Shown: piece by piece, positions 45,217-58,207 of the stretch
Position numbering within the stretch: the first letter of the stretch is position 1
How the letters are laid out: the number at the start of each line of letters is the position of its first letter
From: Dryas octopetala
Lineage: Eukaryota; Streptophyta; Magnoliopsida; Rosales; Rosaceae
Assembly: GCA_963921425.1 (NCBI GenBank)
Contig: OY992840.1
Span: 3,846,501-3,910,500 of the forward strand
Length of the DNA: 64,000 nt
Direction: 5' to 3'
Notes under the pieces: generated by a model
Told to the model about the DNA's origin: nothing
The model's database searches: none
What the model saw: only the letters and a program-made list of their open reading frames with translations
Made by a program: the position numbers and the translations under genes

Positions 45217-46209
45217 TAAGTCTGCCGCTATCACACGGCAGACAGGTTATTCTCTAACTTTATAAGGTAATAGCCTAATAGGTATAAGATTTAAAATTTA
45301 ATAAAAGTGAAAAAGCCCTAATGAAAGTTATGAAACCCCAAAAAACCCTAATTTATAATTTAATAGAAGATTCTAGTCTAACTTTCTCTCTCAGTCTCTC
45401 TCTCTTCTCTCTCTTTCTGTCTGAACTCTTTCTCTTCTCTTCGATCTCGCCAGTCGCTCCACCACGGCACCACAGCACGCCACCACCGCTCGCCACCACC
45501 GCTCGCCATCACAAGGCAGTAAGGCGCCATCTCTCTTCTCTCAGTCTCTCAGTCTCTCTCTGTCTCGATCTTCCATTTTGAATTTTTGATTTCTCACTCT
45601 CAGTCTCTCAGTCTCACTCGTCACTCTCTCTTGTCTCAGCCTCTCAGATTCTCACTCTCTCAGCCTCTCTCAGTCTGGCCACCACCGATCGCCACCACCG
45701 GTCCAAGGTTAGGGTTTCATTCGATTTTTGAATTTTGATTGGGGCTTCCTAAAATTTAATTGGGAATTAACTTGGGCGATTTTTGATTAATTGGGAATTA
45801 ATTGGGGCTTTTTTGATTAATTAGGGTTTGAGGCTATCTTTGAAAAATTGGGGCTTCAAAAAATTGCTGGCTGCTGCTGTGCTAACTGATAAGAGAGTAA
45901 GAGGTATGTTTTTTGATCTGTTGCTTGCTTATAATTTAGAAACCTGGTTGCTGTGCTGGTGCTAATTGCTAAATATGAATGTTAAAAAAAGGTTTTTTGA
46001 TCAGTTGAGTTTGGTGTTACTGAAATGGAAATGTTATTTCGTAATATATGTTTTTTTTTATTTTTTTTAAATTAAGTTATTTAGTATCACTGTTTCGACG
46101 TGAAACTTCATAGGTGGTTGCTTCAGAGATAGTTTATAGTCAAAGCTGTTTGAATTTGCTTTTGAATTTGGTTTTGAATTTCAGGGCCTGCCTGGAATCT
46201 TCTACAAAT
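45217..46209 (+). promoter_or_regulatory. Promoter and 5' leader of the Kae1/OSGEP gene
   Basis: CT-rich leader from about 45380. A donor-like AAGAG/GTATG at 45903 and an acceptor TTTCAG ending at 46184 define a probable leader intron of about 280 bp, leaving 25 bases before ATG 46210. A second possible donor is AAG/GTTAGG at about 45708. The Tourist MITE sits about 160 bases upstream of the CT-rich leader. Confidence 0.5.
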
Positions 46210-48689
46210 ATGAAGAAAATGATAGCTCTAGGGTTTGAGGGTTCAGCCAACAAGATTGGTGTTGGGGTTGTGACCTTAGACGGCACGATTTTGTCAAACC
46301 CACGCCACACATACATTACTCCACCCGGCCAAGGTTTCCTTCCCCGTGAAACTGCACAACATCATCTCCAATACATACTTCCACTAATTAAGTCTGCTTT
46401 GGAAACTGCCCAAATAACCCCCAAGGAAATTGATTGCCTCTGTTACACCAAGGGTCCTGGCATGGGAGCACCACTTCAAGTTGCTGCCATTGTTGTTAGG
46501 GTTCTTTCACAGCTGTGGAAGAAGCCCATTGTTGCAGTTAATCATTGTGTTGCCCATATTGAGATGGGAAGGATTGTGACCGGCGCTGTTGATCCTGTTG
46601 TTCTGTATGTTAGTGGCGGTAACACTCAAGTAATTGCATACAGTGAAGGGCGGTATCGAATCTTTGGGGAGACCATTGATATCGCTGTTGGAAATTGCTT
46701 GGATCGGTTCGCCAGGGTATTAACACTCTCCAATGATCCAAGCCCTGGATATAACATTGAGCAGGTATTTAAATTTGGTATATTTTGACTTGTTGCAACA
46801 GTTGAGGTTGAAATATTGAACATTCATGCCTTTTTTTTCCCCGAGCAATCTTTTTATATTTTATCAATATTTCTTCCTTTGATGATTCATTGGATCATAG
46901 GTGAACCTGCCTAGGTTTCAATAATTTCAATGCATTTCATGCTTTACATAATCATACAATATAGGCACTGAAGTTGTGTCTTGTCATCTTGTCAACTGCT
47001 CAACCTATTTAAAATATGTACTTATTCAAGTAAAATTAATGTCCCTTGATCAAACTTACATGGGTGGCTTATGAAGGAGACTTCTACTGCTGTTATGTTA
47101 ATTTTGGTGATGTCAGTACATTGACTCAGGATATGTGAAACAATCTTGGTCATAAGGGTTATAGTACTGATCTTAAGGTGCACTTGTTTCTAGTGTGCCT
47201 ACATAAAATTGTGGCAAATCATTTATCAAGGATTTTTTTTTTTTTTTGGCCACCATTTATCAAGGATTAACTGACTGGCTTTGTACTCTTTTTTCTTTTC
47301 TTTTTAAAGAGGATTCAAAGTGACTTTTTCTTGGGGAGAATTGTGTTTTGGGGGAAAGTTCATAATTACTTGATGAATTTAGATGCAGCTTGCTATCCTT
47401 AAAAGTAATGAGGTTAGGGTTGACGAAGCTTAGTGTCCTTAAGTATACTTCTTTGCTATGGAGAGGGAGATATTAGACTTTGAAGACATGGTGTGAGTAA
47501 ATCAGTTTTCATTTAAATTGGGTCATATAGAGGGAAAGTCTTTGATTTGTTTTCCAGGAAAACTTTGTGTAATTATTTAATTTTTCTAGAATTTAGAATC
47601 CTGCTGGTATGATTTCTATTTATTATATTCTGGGCGGCCATCTTGCCTCTTTGTATGTGGTGCATTTGAAATGTCAGAATCCATTCTAGTTGATAGCAGA
47701 TTATCTTTCATAATACACGATCCTTTCATAATGTTTAGAGATATCTTATTGGATGCAATCAATATTAAGTGCCCTATGTGTACATTATCATATTGGATGA
47801 CTCATATGGCCTTAGATTGCACTGAATGGTATAAAAAATCCATTTGTAATTCTTCTTAAAGTGGAATCATCATTATTGTCATCATCATTATCATGCTCAT
47901 TCTAGCTTTAACTACTCATTCATGGCCAGTGCTTGAGAGTTCAATATTTTTTTGGGAAGTGCTTCCATCATGAGTTGTGATACCCTTCCGTGTCGCAGCT
48001 TGCAAAGAAAGGAGAACAGTTTATAGACCTTCCTTATGCTGTCAAAGGGATGGATGTCTCTTTTAGTGGAATTTTGAGCTATATTGAAGCCACTGCTGGG
48101 GAGAAGCTAAAAAATAACGAGTGCATCCCTGCGGACCTGTGCTACTCACTTCAGGTAAGTTTTCTAATCATTTCTATTTTTGATGAGAACATTACACAAA
48201 ACCTATGTTCTCATCAAAAGAGTAAAAATTTGCAATTTAATAACTCTCTGTAGGTAAAAGAGTAAGAATAAGAATTGTAACAACAGTAATGATGTACTTT
48301 ATGTATGACTTTTTTTTGTTTTTCTTAATATGTTTCAGGAAACTGTGTTTGCAATGCTTGTGGAGATAACAGAGCGTGCAATGGCACATTGTGACACGAA
48401 AGATGTCCTTATTGTTGGTGGTGTAGGTTGCAATGAACGCTTGCAAGAGATGATGAGAACCATGTGCTCTGAACGTGGTGGAAGGTTGTTTGCGACTGAT
48501 GATAGGTATTGTATTGATAATGGGGCAATGATTGCTTATACTGGTCTTCTTGCATTTGCTCATGGCACATTAACCCCCCTGGAGGAATCGACTTTCACCC
48601 AACGGTTCCGGACAGATGAAGTGGAAGCAATCTGGAGGGTAAAAGAGGAATCAGAAAAAGTTGATGGATTCATGGATGAGAGTACCTAA
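46210..48689 (+). CDS. tRNA N6-adenosine threonylcarbamoyltransferase, Kae1/OSGEP type (KEOPS subunit)
   Basis: Transfers the threonylcarbamoyl group to A37 of ANN-decoding tRNAs as the catalytic subunit of the KEOPS/EKC complex; expected in cytosol and nucleus. Exons 46210-46764, 47999-48154 and 48339-48689, all phase 0, total 1062 nt and 353 aa, as expected for the plant protein. The protein starts [20 protein letters not shown]. The metal-binding pair His112 and His116 is in [10 protein letters not shown]. The nucleotide-site motif SGGNTQV is near 135-141, [10 protein letters not shown] is in the third exon, and [20 protein letters not shown] includes the third metal-ligand Asp. Start choice: ATG 46210 gives the family's usual MKKMIA start; ATG 46219 would lose three residues. 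The upstream frame back to 46114 is intron/leader sequence. No organellar transit peptide, so it is the cytosolic paralogue rather than the mitochondrial Qri7-like one. All key residues are present. Confidence 0.96.
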
Positions 48690-49384
48690 ATCTTGTGGCC
48701 CTTGAGGTATGTTGGGTTTTGGCTCTCATTTCATTTACAGTTGGTGTACACAACAAAACTGCAAAGTGTATTGAGATTCTTTTGACTGTTTAGCTGCAGT
48801 GAATTTTCCGACTACAATTTGGTGTTGTTTTCTGAAGAGTTAGTGACTTAGTGCAAAAGCAGCATAGAGAAATTAGAAAAGGAAAGACAATTTAATATTT
48901 AAAAGAAAAACAAAACAAAAAAGTTGATAAATCCATCCATTAACCATTGATTGTACATAGCGTAATAGGGGGAACTGGGGAAGTATTTTCCTTTTATTTT
49001 TTGGGTGCATTACCTGCGTATGGGAATTGAAGTTGTTTATAGGCTTCACTTTTTTTTTTTGTCAGATCCATAAGAGGAGTTTATAAAAGAGAGAGAAAAA
49101 AAATCCCCGAAAGGAAGGCCCATGTATTAAAGAGAGGGATTAAACTTGTGACAATGAATGAGTGAAGTTGTGCCTGAGATTTTTGTTCAATTGAAGCAGC
49201 TTTTGGGGATTGGTTAATCTCATCATTGTACTTGTAGTATTCTTATCCTTTTGCATTGTAGATTTTACTCTCATAATTATAAATTAAGGAGACCCCTGAA
49301 CTATAATTCTTTGTAATTAAGTAGCAACGTTCTCACAGTGGTCTTCAAATCACTGAATAAGTAGTTTGCTATTATTTATTTAAG
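48690..49384. other. 3' UTR of the Kae1/OSGEP gene and intergenic sequence
   Basis: A possible 3' UTR donor occurs at CTTGAG/GTATG (48706). No clear AATAAA. From about 49260 the sequence is non-coding. No other gene seen. Confidence 0.45.
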
Positions 49385-50545
49385 ACTTTTTTACATTTTA
49401 GCCACCTGAATTTTGACCCATTTTTCACTTTACCAACTAACAAAAAAATTGAATTAATGTGGCATCTTAGTTTATAATTTTTTGCAATACAGCCTCCGTC
49501 TCATTCCATCAAGATTTTCATCCAAAAATAGTCGTGCTCATTCGGTCAAGATTTTCATCCAAAAATAGTCATGTGCATTGCACGTGACCTCTTTCTAAGG
49601 GACATTTTGGTCTTTTGGATTTTCATGAAATTTGCTTAATAATTCTTCTATTCATACCCAAACATATTCTCTCAATATCTCCACAATTTCCAATTTTACC
49701 CACAAATCAGATTTTTCAAAAAAGAAAAAAGAAAAACACAGCAGCAACCCCACCCTGGGTAGCTGTCAGCGGCCCCTCGCTTTGACTATCCGTTCCCCCT
49801 CCCCTCTTTCCCTCTCTCTCTTTTTATTCTGCCTCTCTCCCTCGACCAGTCATCTTGTCAATTCAAGTGGGTTGAATTGATTTCTTGGTAATTTTTTGTT
49901 GGGTATTGGGTGCTTTGTTTTTTCTCTGGGTCTTCTTGTCCACTAGGTTTTGGGATTGTTTGGTTGAGGTGGTGGTGGTGGGTTTGGTTGTTTTGTTCTT
50001 GGGTATGCTTAGCTTGGTTAGATCTGATGGATTTGATGAGTTTGGTTTGGTTCTTGGAGGATAGATTGGGTTTGAAGAGTTTCATTTGGTTTTTAAAGAG
50101 GATATAGGCTGCTGGTGGTTGTGGGGGTGGGTGGTCTGGTTATTATTCATTTCTTTGGGTTTTGTTTTTTGTTGAAATATCATTTTCAGATTTAATTCAG
50201 GTTATTATTCATTTGAAAACATGAAATAATTGTATCTCCAAAAGGAATTTTTGGTAAGCAATGGATAGCTGCAGGTGGTGGTGGTGGGCCGAGGGAGGGA
50301 GGAAGGGAGGGAGGGAGAAAGAGTGGGTTGTTCATTACTGCACTTTTTTTTGGTCTAACAAAAAAAACTAACATAAAAAATACCAAAATGCCCTCATTTT
50401 TAACGGAAATATTGATAGAATGTAACCAAGGTGGTACATTGCAAAAAATTATAAATTAAGGTGTCATATTGATTCAATTTTTTTTGTTAGGTAGTAAAGT
50501 GAAAATTGGGTCAAAGTTTAAGTAGATGAAATGTAAAAAATCCTT
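49385..50545. mobile_element. Inverted-repeat element with gene-like interior (possible Pack-MULE)
   Basis: Arms of about 115 bases are inverted copies: TTTGACCC(A)TTTTTCACTTTA, ACAAAAAAATTGAAT and TTTATAATTTTTTGCAAT at 49412-49490 pair with 50435-50525. ATTTAAGAC (about 49377-49385) and ATTTAATAC (about 50549-50557) may be a 9-bp duplication with one mismatch, but the exact ends are unclear. The interior (49740-50330) is GC-richer, with CT-rich leader-like sequence, G-rich GGTGGTGG runs and a GGGAGGGAGG tract. No protein is recognised. Confidence 0.6.
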
Positions 50546-50939
50546 CATTTAATACTAGAAAAGAGTAAAAAATTGGGAAGGTTGGTATATCGATATATCC
50601 CAAAGTCCCACATCGACTAAATGGCATATTGCAGCTATTTTACAGAACACCATTAACATAGCACATTGCAGCTATAAACTGATAAACAGAGCACAATGCG
50701 GCCACACCAAGTACTTCTCTGATTCTCCCCGAAACAGCACAAAGATAGATTAGTTATCACTGATCAGCCTTTTTCTTGATAGAGTTATCAAGATCAATTT
50801 TGGGGACATCTGATCTTGATAACTCTTACACTAAATTTGCATTAAAAAAAAATACACAAATAAATTTGCCACTAACTTCATGAGTTTCTACTAGAACAAT
50901 TCAATATCATTAAAATCAAATAACCATTTGACATCTAAC

Positions 50940-51076
50940 CTAACAGCTAGTAGGTGGACAGTAGAAAACACCATGCTCTCCAACAGACTCTTGATCAGTC
51001 TCACCTTTGATGCTAGAGGTGGCATCCACTGAAGAAGACATGGGAGAGAAATCAGCATCAAGGGACCCAAGCAAGC
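50940..51076 (-). CDS. Possible terminal exon of an unrecognised small gene
   Basis: On the minus strand an acceptor (GATTTCACAG, ending 51077) precedes an open frame reading LLGSLDADFSPMSSSVDATS, then SIKGETDQESVGEHGVFYCP, ending TAG at 50942-50940. Composition looks coding. A possible leader exon lies upstream on the same strand at about 51450-51720, with a donor at CAG/GTTAGG (51449) and CT-rich sequence. The joined message would have only a very short ATG frame in that leader exon, so the true start is not clear. Function unknown; may be a captured fragment or the end of a real gene. Confidence 0.35.
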
Positions 51077-51849
51077 CTGTGAAATCAGAGAACCCAAACA
51101 GAACCCCAATCGACTATACATGACCCATATTGCACACATTCAATCACAAGTTCACAACACAAAAAAGCAAATCAAACAATAAGCACACACACAAATAAGC
51201 AAAATGAGAAGCAAATCAAATACAAAGAAGCAAATCAAGCACCATTGACATCCAAATAAAACTACAAAATCAAACACCATTTTCCCCAAATTCCAGTATT
51301 CAAAACCCTAAAATCAAAGCCCTCTATTCAAAACCCCAACCCCAAAAACAAAACCAAACAAAAACTCGGAAATCGAAAGCCTAACCCAAATCGAAGCCCT
51401 AAAATTACTTCTAAAAATTAAGTAAACCTAAATAAATCAAAATCCTAACCTGATTCAACCAAGCTTTATGCGATGAGGTGAGGAGAGTTGTGAGACTCAG
51501 AGGCGAGACAACCTTAGGTCCTCGGCATCTCAGCTAACTGAAAATTGAGAGTGAGAGTGAGAGTGATCGGGACTGGGAGGGAGTGAGATCGGGATTGGGA
51601 GAGAGTGCGATCGAGACTGGGAGAGAGCCCAGTGAGATCGAAACTGGGAGTTTGGGAGGAGAGACCGAGGGAGTGAAAGTCGAGAGAGGAAGCAGATGAG
51701 AGAGCTTTGAAAATGAGAGGCGGATTTGAGAAAATGAGAGTTAGAGATGAGATAGGGTTATATTTTTTAAGATAATTACTAAAATGCCCTTCCCTTAACG
51801 GGTGACCCGCAGTTTCACCAGACACGACTCGTTATTTTAACGGGTCACT
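51077..51849 (-). other. Possible intron and CT-rich leader exon of the same minus-strand unit
   Basis: 51077-51449 is A-rich on the plus strand and looks intronic on the minus strand. 51450-51760 has repeated CTCCCAGTCTCGATC-type sequence on the minus strand (GAGACTGGGAG on the plus), four to five imperfect copies about 30 bases apart. No long frame of its own. Confidence 0.3.
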
Positions 51850-53653
51850 AATGAGTGACACTGATATCAACCCGACCCGATAACCTCGAACCCAAACCCG
51901 TAAATTTGTGTGTCGTATTGTGTCATGTTAACGGGTCGTGTGTATTTTTGCCAAGTCTACTAACAGTAAGGAAATGGTCACCGCAATTAATTTGTGGTTC
52001 TCACTCCGCCTCTCCCACCGAGAAGTTGGGCCTGGCTCTGCCTTTTAGCCATAGACGCTGGGCCCCACTTGGGCTTCGGGCTCTGTTTGAAGCCATCCTT
52101 AACTGAACAAGCCGTAACAGGGGCCTTGGGCTTCGTGGCCATCTTTAATGACTACATTGGGCCCTCGTGCAGCCTACTTCTCAAAATAACAGGGTTGTGG
52201 TTTCTTTTCGGTTAAGTCCCCAACTTTTTTTATTTTTAATTTTAATTGTTTTTCCTATTTCTAAAGAGATAGCAAATTTCAAAAATTTTTATTTTCTCCC
52301 AAATATATCAAATTTATAAAATTTTTATTACAAATTTAAGTTAATTAAATATCTTTGACTTTTTTTTTTTTTTTTTTTAAGTTTTTAGAAATTTTACCTT
52401 TGAGTAGTACTTGAGCACCTTTCAAGAAGTGCTTGAACACCCTAATTTTTGGAAACAAAAATGAGTTAGTTTTCTAAATTTCTCTTTTATTATAGCAACT
52501 TGGAGCTCGATCGGACTTGCTAATCCTTTAATTCTAAAAAAATAAAAAATTATAAAAACAAAAGAATAGAACCCTATAGTGGTGAAAATCAGAGATATCG
52601 GTTTGGAAAAGAGCATGCAGCTCTCTCAAATGCTTCATATAAGAGATCACACCGAGTCCAAAGTCATCAGGCGTCACTCAGTCGCATCGAGTTGTTGTCG
52701 TCTCCAAGTTTAGGTATAGCGTAAATTTGAAGCCATTTCCTTCATTGGCCTTTAGTTGTCATCGTCTTCATTTGTTGGTAACATTTGAACAAGCTCTTTA
52801 TAATAATAAAATTGAAATTATTCACAGACGAGCTAGTTTCGCAGGAGCTTGGTGTTCGGCTTGGGGAGGACGTAGGATGCACCATTAGATTTGAAGATAG
52901 AACTTCATAAAGGACGTGTATTTAATTACCTTTATGACGGGCCGGAGTCCTTCGCCAAGTCAAAAAATTATATAAAAATCTATATATAGCTCATTCAAAT
53001 CTAGTATTTCTACACATTCATCTATCTTTACCCTAAATTTTATAACAAAGTATTTGTTTACAATATGGGTGGTACAAGAAAATGAAGTGGTCGGAAGATG
53101 AAGATAAAGCTCTATGCAATGCTTGGCTATAACAGTCCATCAGATTTATTCAGATCTGATATTTATTAATTGGATAAATATGAACGTACATGTCATAATT
53201 ATCATAGAAAATTACATATAAATTAATGAAATATTTCAATATTACATAATGGTCAATGTAAATTTTTTTTTTTTTCACATAAAGGTCAATGAGTTTTGAA
53301 ATTGTATCATATTTTAGTTACTAAGTCAAACCACTTGATAATTCATTTTGGTCAATAGTAACTAAAATAAAATTATGAAAAAGTGCATTGATTAAAATGT
53401 AATTGTAAAATTTTTTATTGATTTATTTGTAATTAACCCTAATTATTACATATATAACATGAGATAATACTTATAACATGTTTGTTAAGCAGATTAATTA
53501 AAAAGTTGTATTTAGACACAATTTCAAGACGAACGTACACGGTTATACTCTACTATATTTTTCTACTAAACCATAACAACATGAAACTCTTATAAAATGT
53601 GATGTAGGTACATTCGGCTTGACATTCTTAATATAGTTGCATTTCCATGTTTC
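51850..53653. other. Intergenic with a probable hAT-like end at 51850-51960
   Basis: 51870-51960 has ACCCGACCCGATAA, TTAACGGGTCGTG and ends TTGCCAAGTCTA, a terminus I associate with a plant hAT family that begins TAGACTTGGCAA. The other end was not found. The remainder to 53653 is AT-rich with T-tracts (52360) and no recognisable gene. Confidence 0.4.
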
Positions 53654-54897
53654 CAAGGAATAAAATTTCGGGTTTCGAGGAAATTTCGATGGAAATTTCG
53701 ACGGAAATTTCGAAGATTTTTAAATTTCGACAAAAATTAGACGGAAACGATGGAAATTGCTATCAAAATACGGAAATTTTGAATGAAATTTTACCATATA
53801 TTTATTTAACATATTATCTACTATATTGATAAAAAACATTGAAGAAACCAAATTATATGGTAGATTTCATGTGATATGTGATGAATATAATGCGCGCTGG
53901 AGGTAAATACTGTTAAATAAAATTAATATAATGAATAAATAAAATTATTATATTTTTTATACTCTATAATCTATACACTAAACCCAATACTTTATATGTC
54001 ATAATATTACATTAAACCCCATACACTCTATATTTTTTAAGATATGATATAAAATATTAAGATTTATGTCCTTTAGAGTTTTTAATTATTTTTTATATAG
54101 AAATGTATTATGATTTAGAATTTAAAGATAACTAAACGAAATCTCAAAATAATCAAACGAAACTCCAAATTTTTTTTTTTTTCAATTGCCCAAAGATCTC
54201 AAATTCTAATTGACCCTAAACTTTTTTTTTTTCTCTTTTTTTCTTTTCTTTTTTTTTTTTTCTTTTTTCTTCTTTTTTTTTTTTTCTTTTTCTTTCCTTT
54301 TTTTTTCCTTTTCTTTTTTTCTTCTTTCCTTCCTAATCCTACTTCCACTTCACGTGATGGATGGCGTGAGCAACTGAGGATTGAGCATTGTGCAGAACTG
54401 CAGACCCTTTTCTTCTTCCTTTTTGACTTTTTCTTCCTTTTTCTTTCCTTTTCTTTCCCTCCTGAGTCCTGGCTTCCATCTTCTTCCCTTCATTTCTTCT
54501 CTCCCAGCCGCCGCGACTCACTCAGCAAGTCAGTATATGGTATAATATCAAACCTCCTTCTCTTCTCTCTCCTCCTGTCCTCCCTCTCCAACGCCACTCT
54601 CTCTCTCCCAAGTCCCTCCCCGATCTCCCTCTCTCCCTCACCTGATTTGATTTTCTTCCTCCCCACTCTCTTCTCTCTTCTTTCTCCTTCCTCCCCAATC
54701 ACGCAGTGGCTGAGTTTGTAACTGGCAAGGAGAAGACAGACATAAAAATGGTGGGTTTGTTGCTTGGAACGAAATTTCGGCGAAATTTCGAAAATTTCGA
54801 AAATTTCGGCGAAATATTGACGAAAAATTTATGAACTAGTGTTAAAATTTCCATACTCTCAAAAATTTCGCCGAAAATTTCGAAATTTAACTCCTTG
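53654..54897 (-). mobile_element. Non-autonomous hAT element, CAAGG...CCTTG, copy 3
   Basis: 1244 bp. CATGTTTC flanks it perfectly (53646-53653 and 54898-54905). Left end CAAGGAATAAAATTTCGGG; right end GAAATTTAACTCCTTG. Same orientation and plan as the element at 43020: GAAATTTCG-rich ends, an AT middle, a long T/C tract (54160-54330), and a CT-rich leader-like region (54450-54700). No transposase. Confidence 0.92.
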
Positions 54898-55738
54898 CAT
54901 GTTTCCCAATTTTCTAAAATTATCGGCACAAAAAAACGAAAAACCAATTTTCTTTCTAAACTTTTAATTCCAATTTTAGCCTTTAACAAAATTGAAACAT
55001 ATTCTTTACCTTCCTCTCCCCTTCCCTTTAATAAAGCTTAGAGAAGGCGCTAATGAAAGGCACCTTCCATTCAATGCTCTTCTTCGTTTAATCGTTTACC
55101 ATGTCTCAGTGTCTCATCTGTCATGATGGGTTCTTTTATGATCATTGATACATAATTTCAAATGAGACTATACACAACTTAGAGTTCTCTTATTGCATGC
55201 ATGTTTATTATAATTTGAAGTTATATAGTAAAATGATTTCAATATTTGATATAAGGGAGAAAACTTCCATTCACTAACAAAAATTTTTGACGGGCTAACC
55301 GGTCTAATTTAAATTCAAGTAGTAGAATCGATCATCTTCTTTAAAATTTGTAATTAAGTTCTCAAAACAAGTAACTTAATATTCAAAATCAATGAAAAAA
55401 AAGAATAAGAAGATACAAAAACAAATTAAGAAAGTAAAAAAATGGAAAGAAGGAAGAAACCAAGGCAATTTACTTTCCAAATTGGTATCCAACCCCATCC
55501 CATGTATTACACGCCTTTTCTTGCCTTACAATCAACCCCCCAAATTAACCCTACTCCTAATCTCATTAGAGAAGCCATGAAAACCCATAGAATATATATT
55601 AATCCTTCATTAGTATTCTTGCTTCCAAGCCTAACTCATTCGCCATGGTTTCCTCACCGTCACGGTCGCCTAGCATCCCCATATCCGGCGGTGGCATAAG
55701 CACCTCTTCGATTCTATATCTAACAATATTTGGCTTTG
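54898..55738. other. Unassigned; short basic frames only
   Basis: Contains A-rich sequence and a frame (MKTHRIYINPSLVFLLPSLT) at about 55577-55699 inside a slightly GC-richer patch. Not recognised and not supported further. Confidence 0.3.
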
Positions 55739-55870
55739 TGTGTTGTGTTGCTCTCAAACTCGTATGCATTATTTGCTGTGGCAGACGTTTCAGAAACAAC
55801 AGAAAGGGGCCTCAAACTCGTATGCATTATGTGTTGTGTTGTGTTGCTCTCAAACTCGTATGCATTATGC
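55739..55870. repeat. Short duplication of TCAAACTCGTATGCATTAT
   Basis: The phrase TCAAACTCGTATGCATTAT occurs three times (about 55753, 55813, 55850), twice preceded by TGTTGTGTTGCTC. It is probably a small tandem/segmental duplication in non-coding sequence. Confidence 0.75.
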
Positions 55871-57304
55871 ATTTTTCGTCGGGTTGTCAAGGAAGCTGTC
55901 GTCCAGAAGATTGGTAGTGATGAATCTGTCTGAATCCCAATGACTGAGTGTTGGAGAAGAGAATGTGTCTTTCTTTTTGTGGTTTTTTTTTTTTTTTTTT
56001 TTGTTGTCTGTCCTAAATAGGCCAATGACCCGACAAGGGTATAAATTAATTAACATAAGAAACCTATAGATGAATAAGGTTCGATTGCTCTTCCTGTTTT
56101 TGTTTTTTGTTTTTTTGTTTTTTTTGGTCTATACGAAGAAGTTTTAAAGGGGGACTGGGTATGTGTATGAACTCTATCATTAAATGCATGTGTGGGTTAA
56201 TGCGCTAACAACTAGAGCTACAACCCTCACTGTTCAATTGTTTATATTGAGGGGTTCTGTTTCTTTCTTTAAATAAAGGGTCAATCTATTCAAGTTGAAA
56301 ATATGTATACAACTCATATGAAAACAAGTGAGCTAGAATTAACCCATTAATTGAAGTAAATTCGATCAACCCTTGAATATATTGTCTTTCATTTGGCCCT
56401 TATATTAAGCCGGACTCATATTTATAATTCTTCTTGACATTCCATATGTTTTTGAAACAGTATGATTTAAGGTTAGGTTTGTTGACTTTAGGTATGAAAT
56501 TTCAATTTTTATTTTATTTTAATTACTAAAACTTTTATGTCATTACACTTTAGATATTAAATTTCAGTTTATGTACCAATTGACTTTAAAAAACGTAGTT
56601 CACCGAGCGCTTGAGAAATTTTTTATTTTTTTTACAAACTCAACTGTGATTGTCTAACAATCACAACTTTTTACTAATTTGTTGTGAACATATGTACTTG
56701 AGTTTTAGCTTCTTCTATGTGGGCATATTCATTATTTTCTTTTCATTGTAATCACTTTTTCTCATCAATAAAGTGTTGCTTTCGAGCTTTAATAAAAAAA
56801 ATATATTTATCAACAAATATTTAAATTAATACATTAATTTAGTTAAACTAAAAATATGCAAGAAATTGCATGAGTGAACCTACGTGGATGGACTTGTGCG
56901 CAGGACGTGATGTAGGGCCGTGTATGCTGGACGTGACTACATGCATGGCGGTATATGTATTAGTAAAATTGAATTTATTTATTTTAGTTTAATACATGTC
57001 AAAATTAAAGCTAATTTGTTATGAAAAAGGATGCTCGTGAAATGTCATGTATATTTTGAGCTTTAAAGTTCAATAAAATTTGCAATGTAAAAGGTAAAAA
57101 GTTATTTTAAGTTAATTAATGTTCTTGCAATTGTTTATATTCTTTGCATAACAGGCTCTTCGCTTGATTTTCATCTTCTATATATGCGATTAAGTCGTTA
57201 TAGGGTCTATGATCGACCATGAATGAGTACCTCCAAGAAGTGAAACACAACTTGATAAAACTACTTTGGACCTTTGGTAGTACACATTCTAAATGGACTC
57301 ACTT
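55871..57304. other. Intergenic, nothing recognised
   Basis: AT-rich with T-tracts at 55985-56002 and 56097-56126. A short GC-richer patch at 56880-56950 repeats ACGTG..TG(T/C)AGG..TGTATG-like words. No gene, RNA or transposon end identified. Confidence 0.4.
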
Positions 57305-58207
57305 AGGGTTGTCCTTTGGTTTGGTTTTTACTGAACCAACCGACTACCGATCGAATTTTTTTGGTTTGGTATACTGATTTTCACAATTCGAAAATTAGAA
57401 ATCCGAAACCGAAAAAAGTTGGTAAATCGACCGATTATTAAAAAAAACCGAATCAATTATTACCGAAAAAACCGAAATATATACCCAAAAAAATTGAAAC
57501 AATTACCGAAATTTAGTTATATATGCTTATATAATACTATTATGTTAGTGGTACAATAAATATTAAACTACTAATATCTTAAACAACTATAAGAAAATAT
57601 AATTGTATAATGTTGTCATATTAATATTATTAAAAGTGTGAATTAAGATATAAAGTCATTTTCTAATAAAGTAAATGTTATTATTTTTAGGAAAATAAGA
57701 ATCTCATCTTTAGATAAGTAATGCATATATATATATATATATACTCATATTTATCGATATATATACATACTAAATTAATAGGATATGTACTAATACATAT
57801 TATTAAACTATTTATACTAGTATATATTATTACTAATATTAATATTATTGCAATTAATACTAGTACTATACTAAACTACCAATACTACTCGTGCAAATAT
57901 ATATTCATCAAACATTATATTTTATGCATCATATTTGATTAAATTTTAATTTATATTTGTATATAATAATTAGTATTATTATAATTATATCGAAAATGAA
58001 CCGAATATATATTGAAGTAAACCGAAAATGAATCGAAGATATACCGAAGTAAATTGAAAATGAACCGAAATTATCTGATACCAAGATTACTGAAATCGAC
58101 CGAAAACTAAAGTTTACAAAAAAATTACCAAACCGAAAAATACCGAATTTTTTGGTTTTGGTTTGGTAAGCCCCAATTTCAATCCAAACCGACCGATGGA
58201 CAACCCT
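57305..58207. mobile_element. Non-autonomous hAT-like element (AGGGTTGTCC...GGACAACCCT)
   Basis: 903 bp. Terminal AGGGTTGTCC and GGACAACCCT, flanked by ACTCACTT (57297-57304) and ACTCACTG (58208-58215), 8 bp with one mismatch. Sub-terminal GGTTTGGT/ACCAAACC and AACCGA motifs lie on both arms, with an AT-rich core. No transposase. Confidence 0.82.

Noticed and set aside
46114..46209. Upstream ATG 46114 as the start of the Kae1 protein
   Set aside because: It would add residues not present in the family and lies before a good splice acceptor at 46184, so it is intron/leader sequence.
48237..48563. 108-codon minus-strand frame
   Set aside because: Antisense shadow of Kae1 exon 3 and its preceding intron.
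54339..54702. Lysine/glutamate-rich minus-strand frames
   Set aside because: Antisense of T/C tracts in the hAT element at 53654; similar tracts occur in its relative at 43020.
57721..57942. 73-codon hydrophobic frame (IYIYIY...)
   Set aside because: Translation of TA-rich repeat in the hAT-like core.
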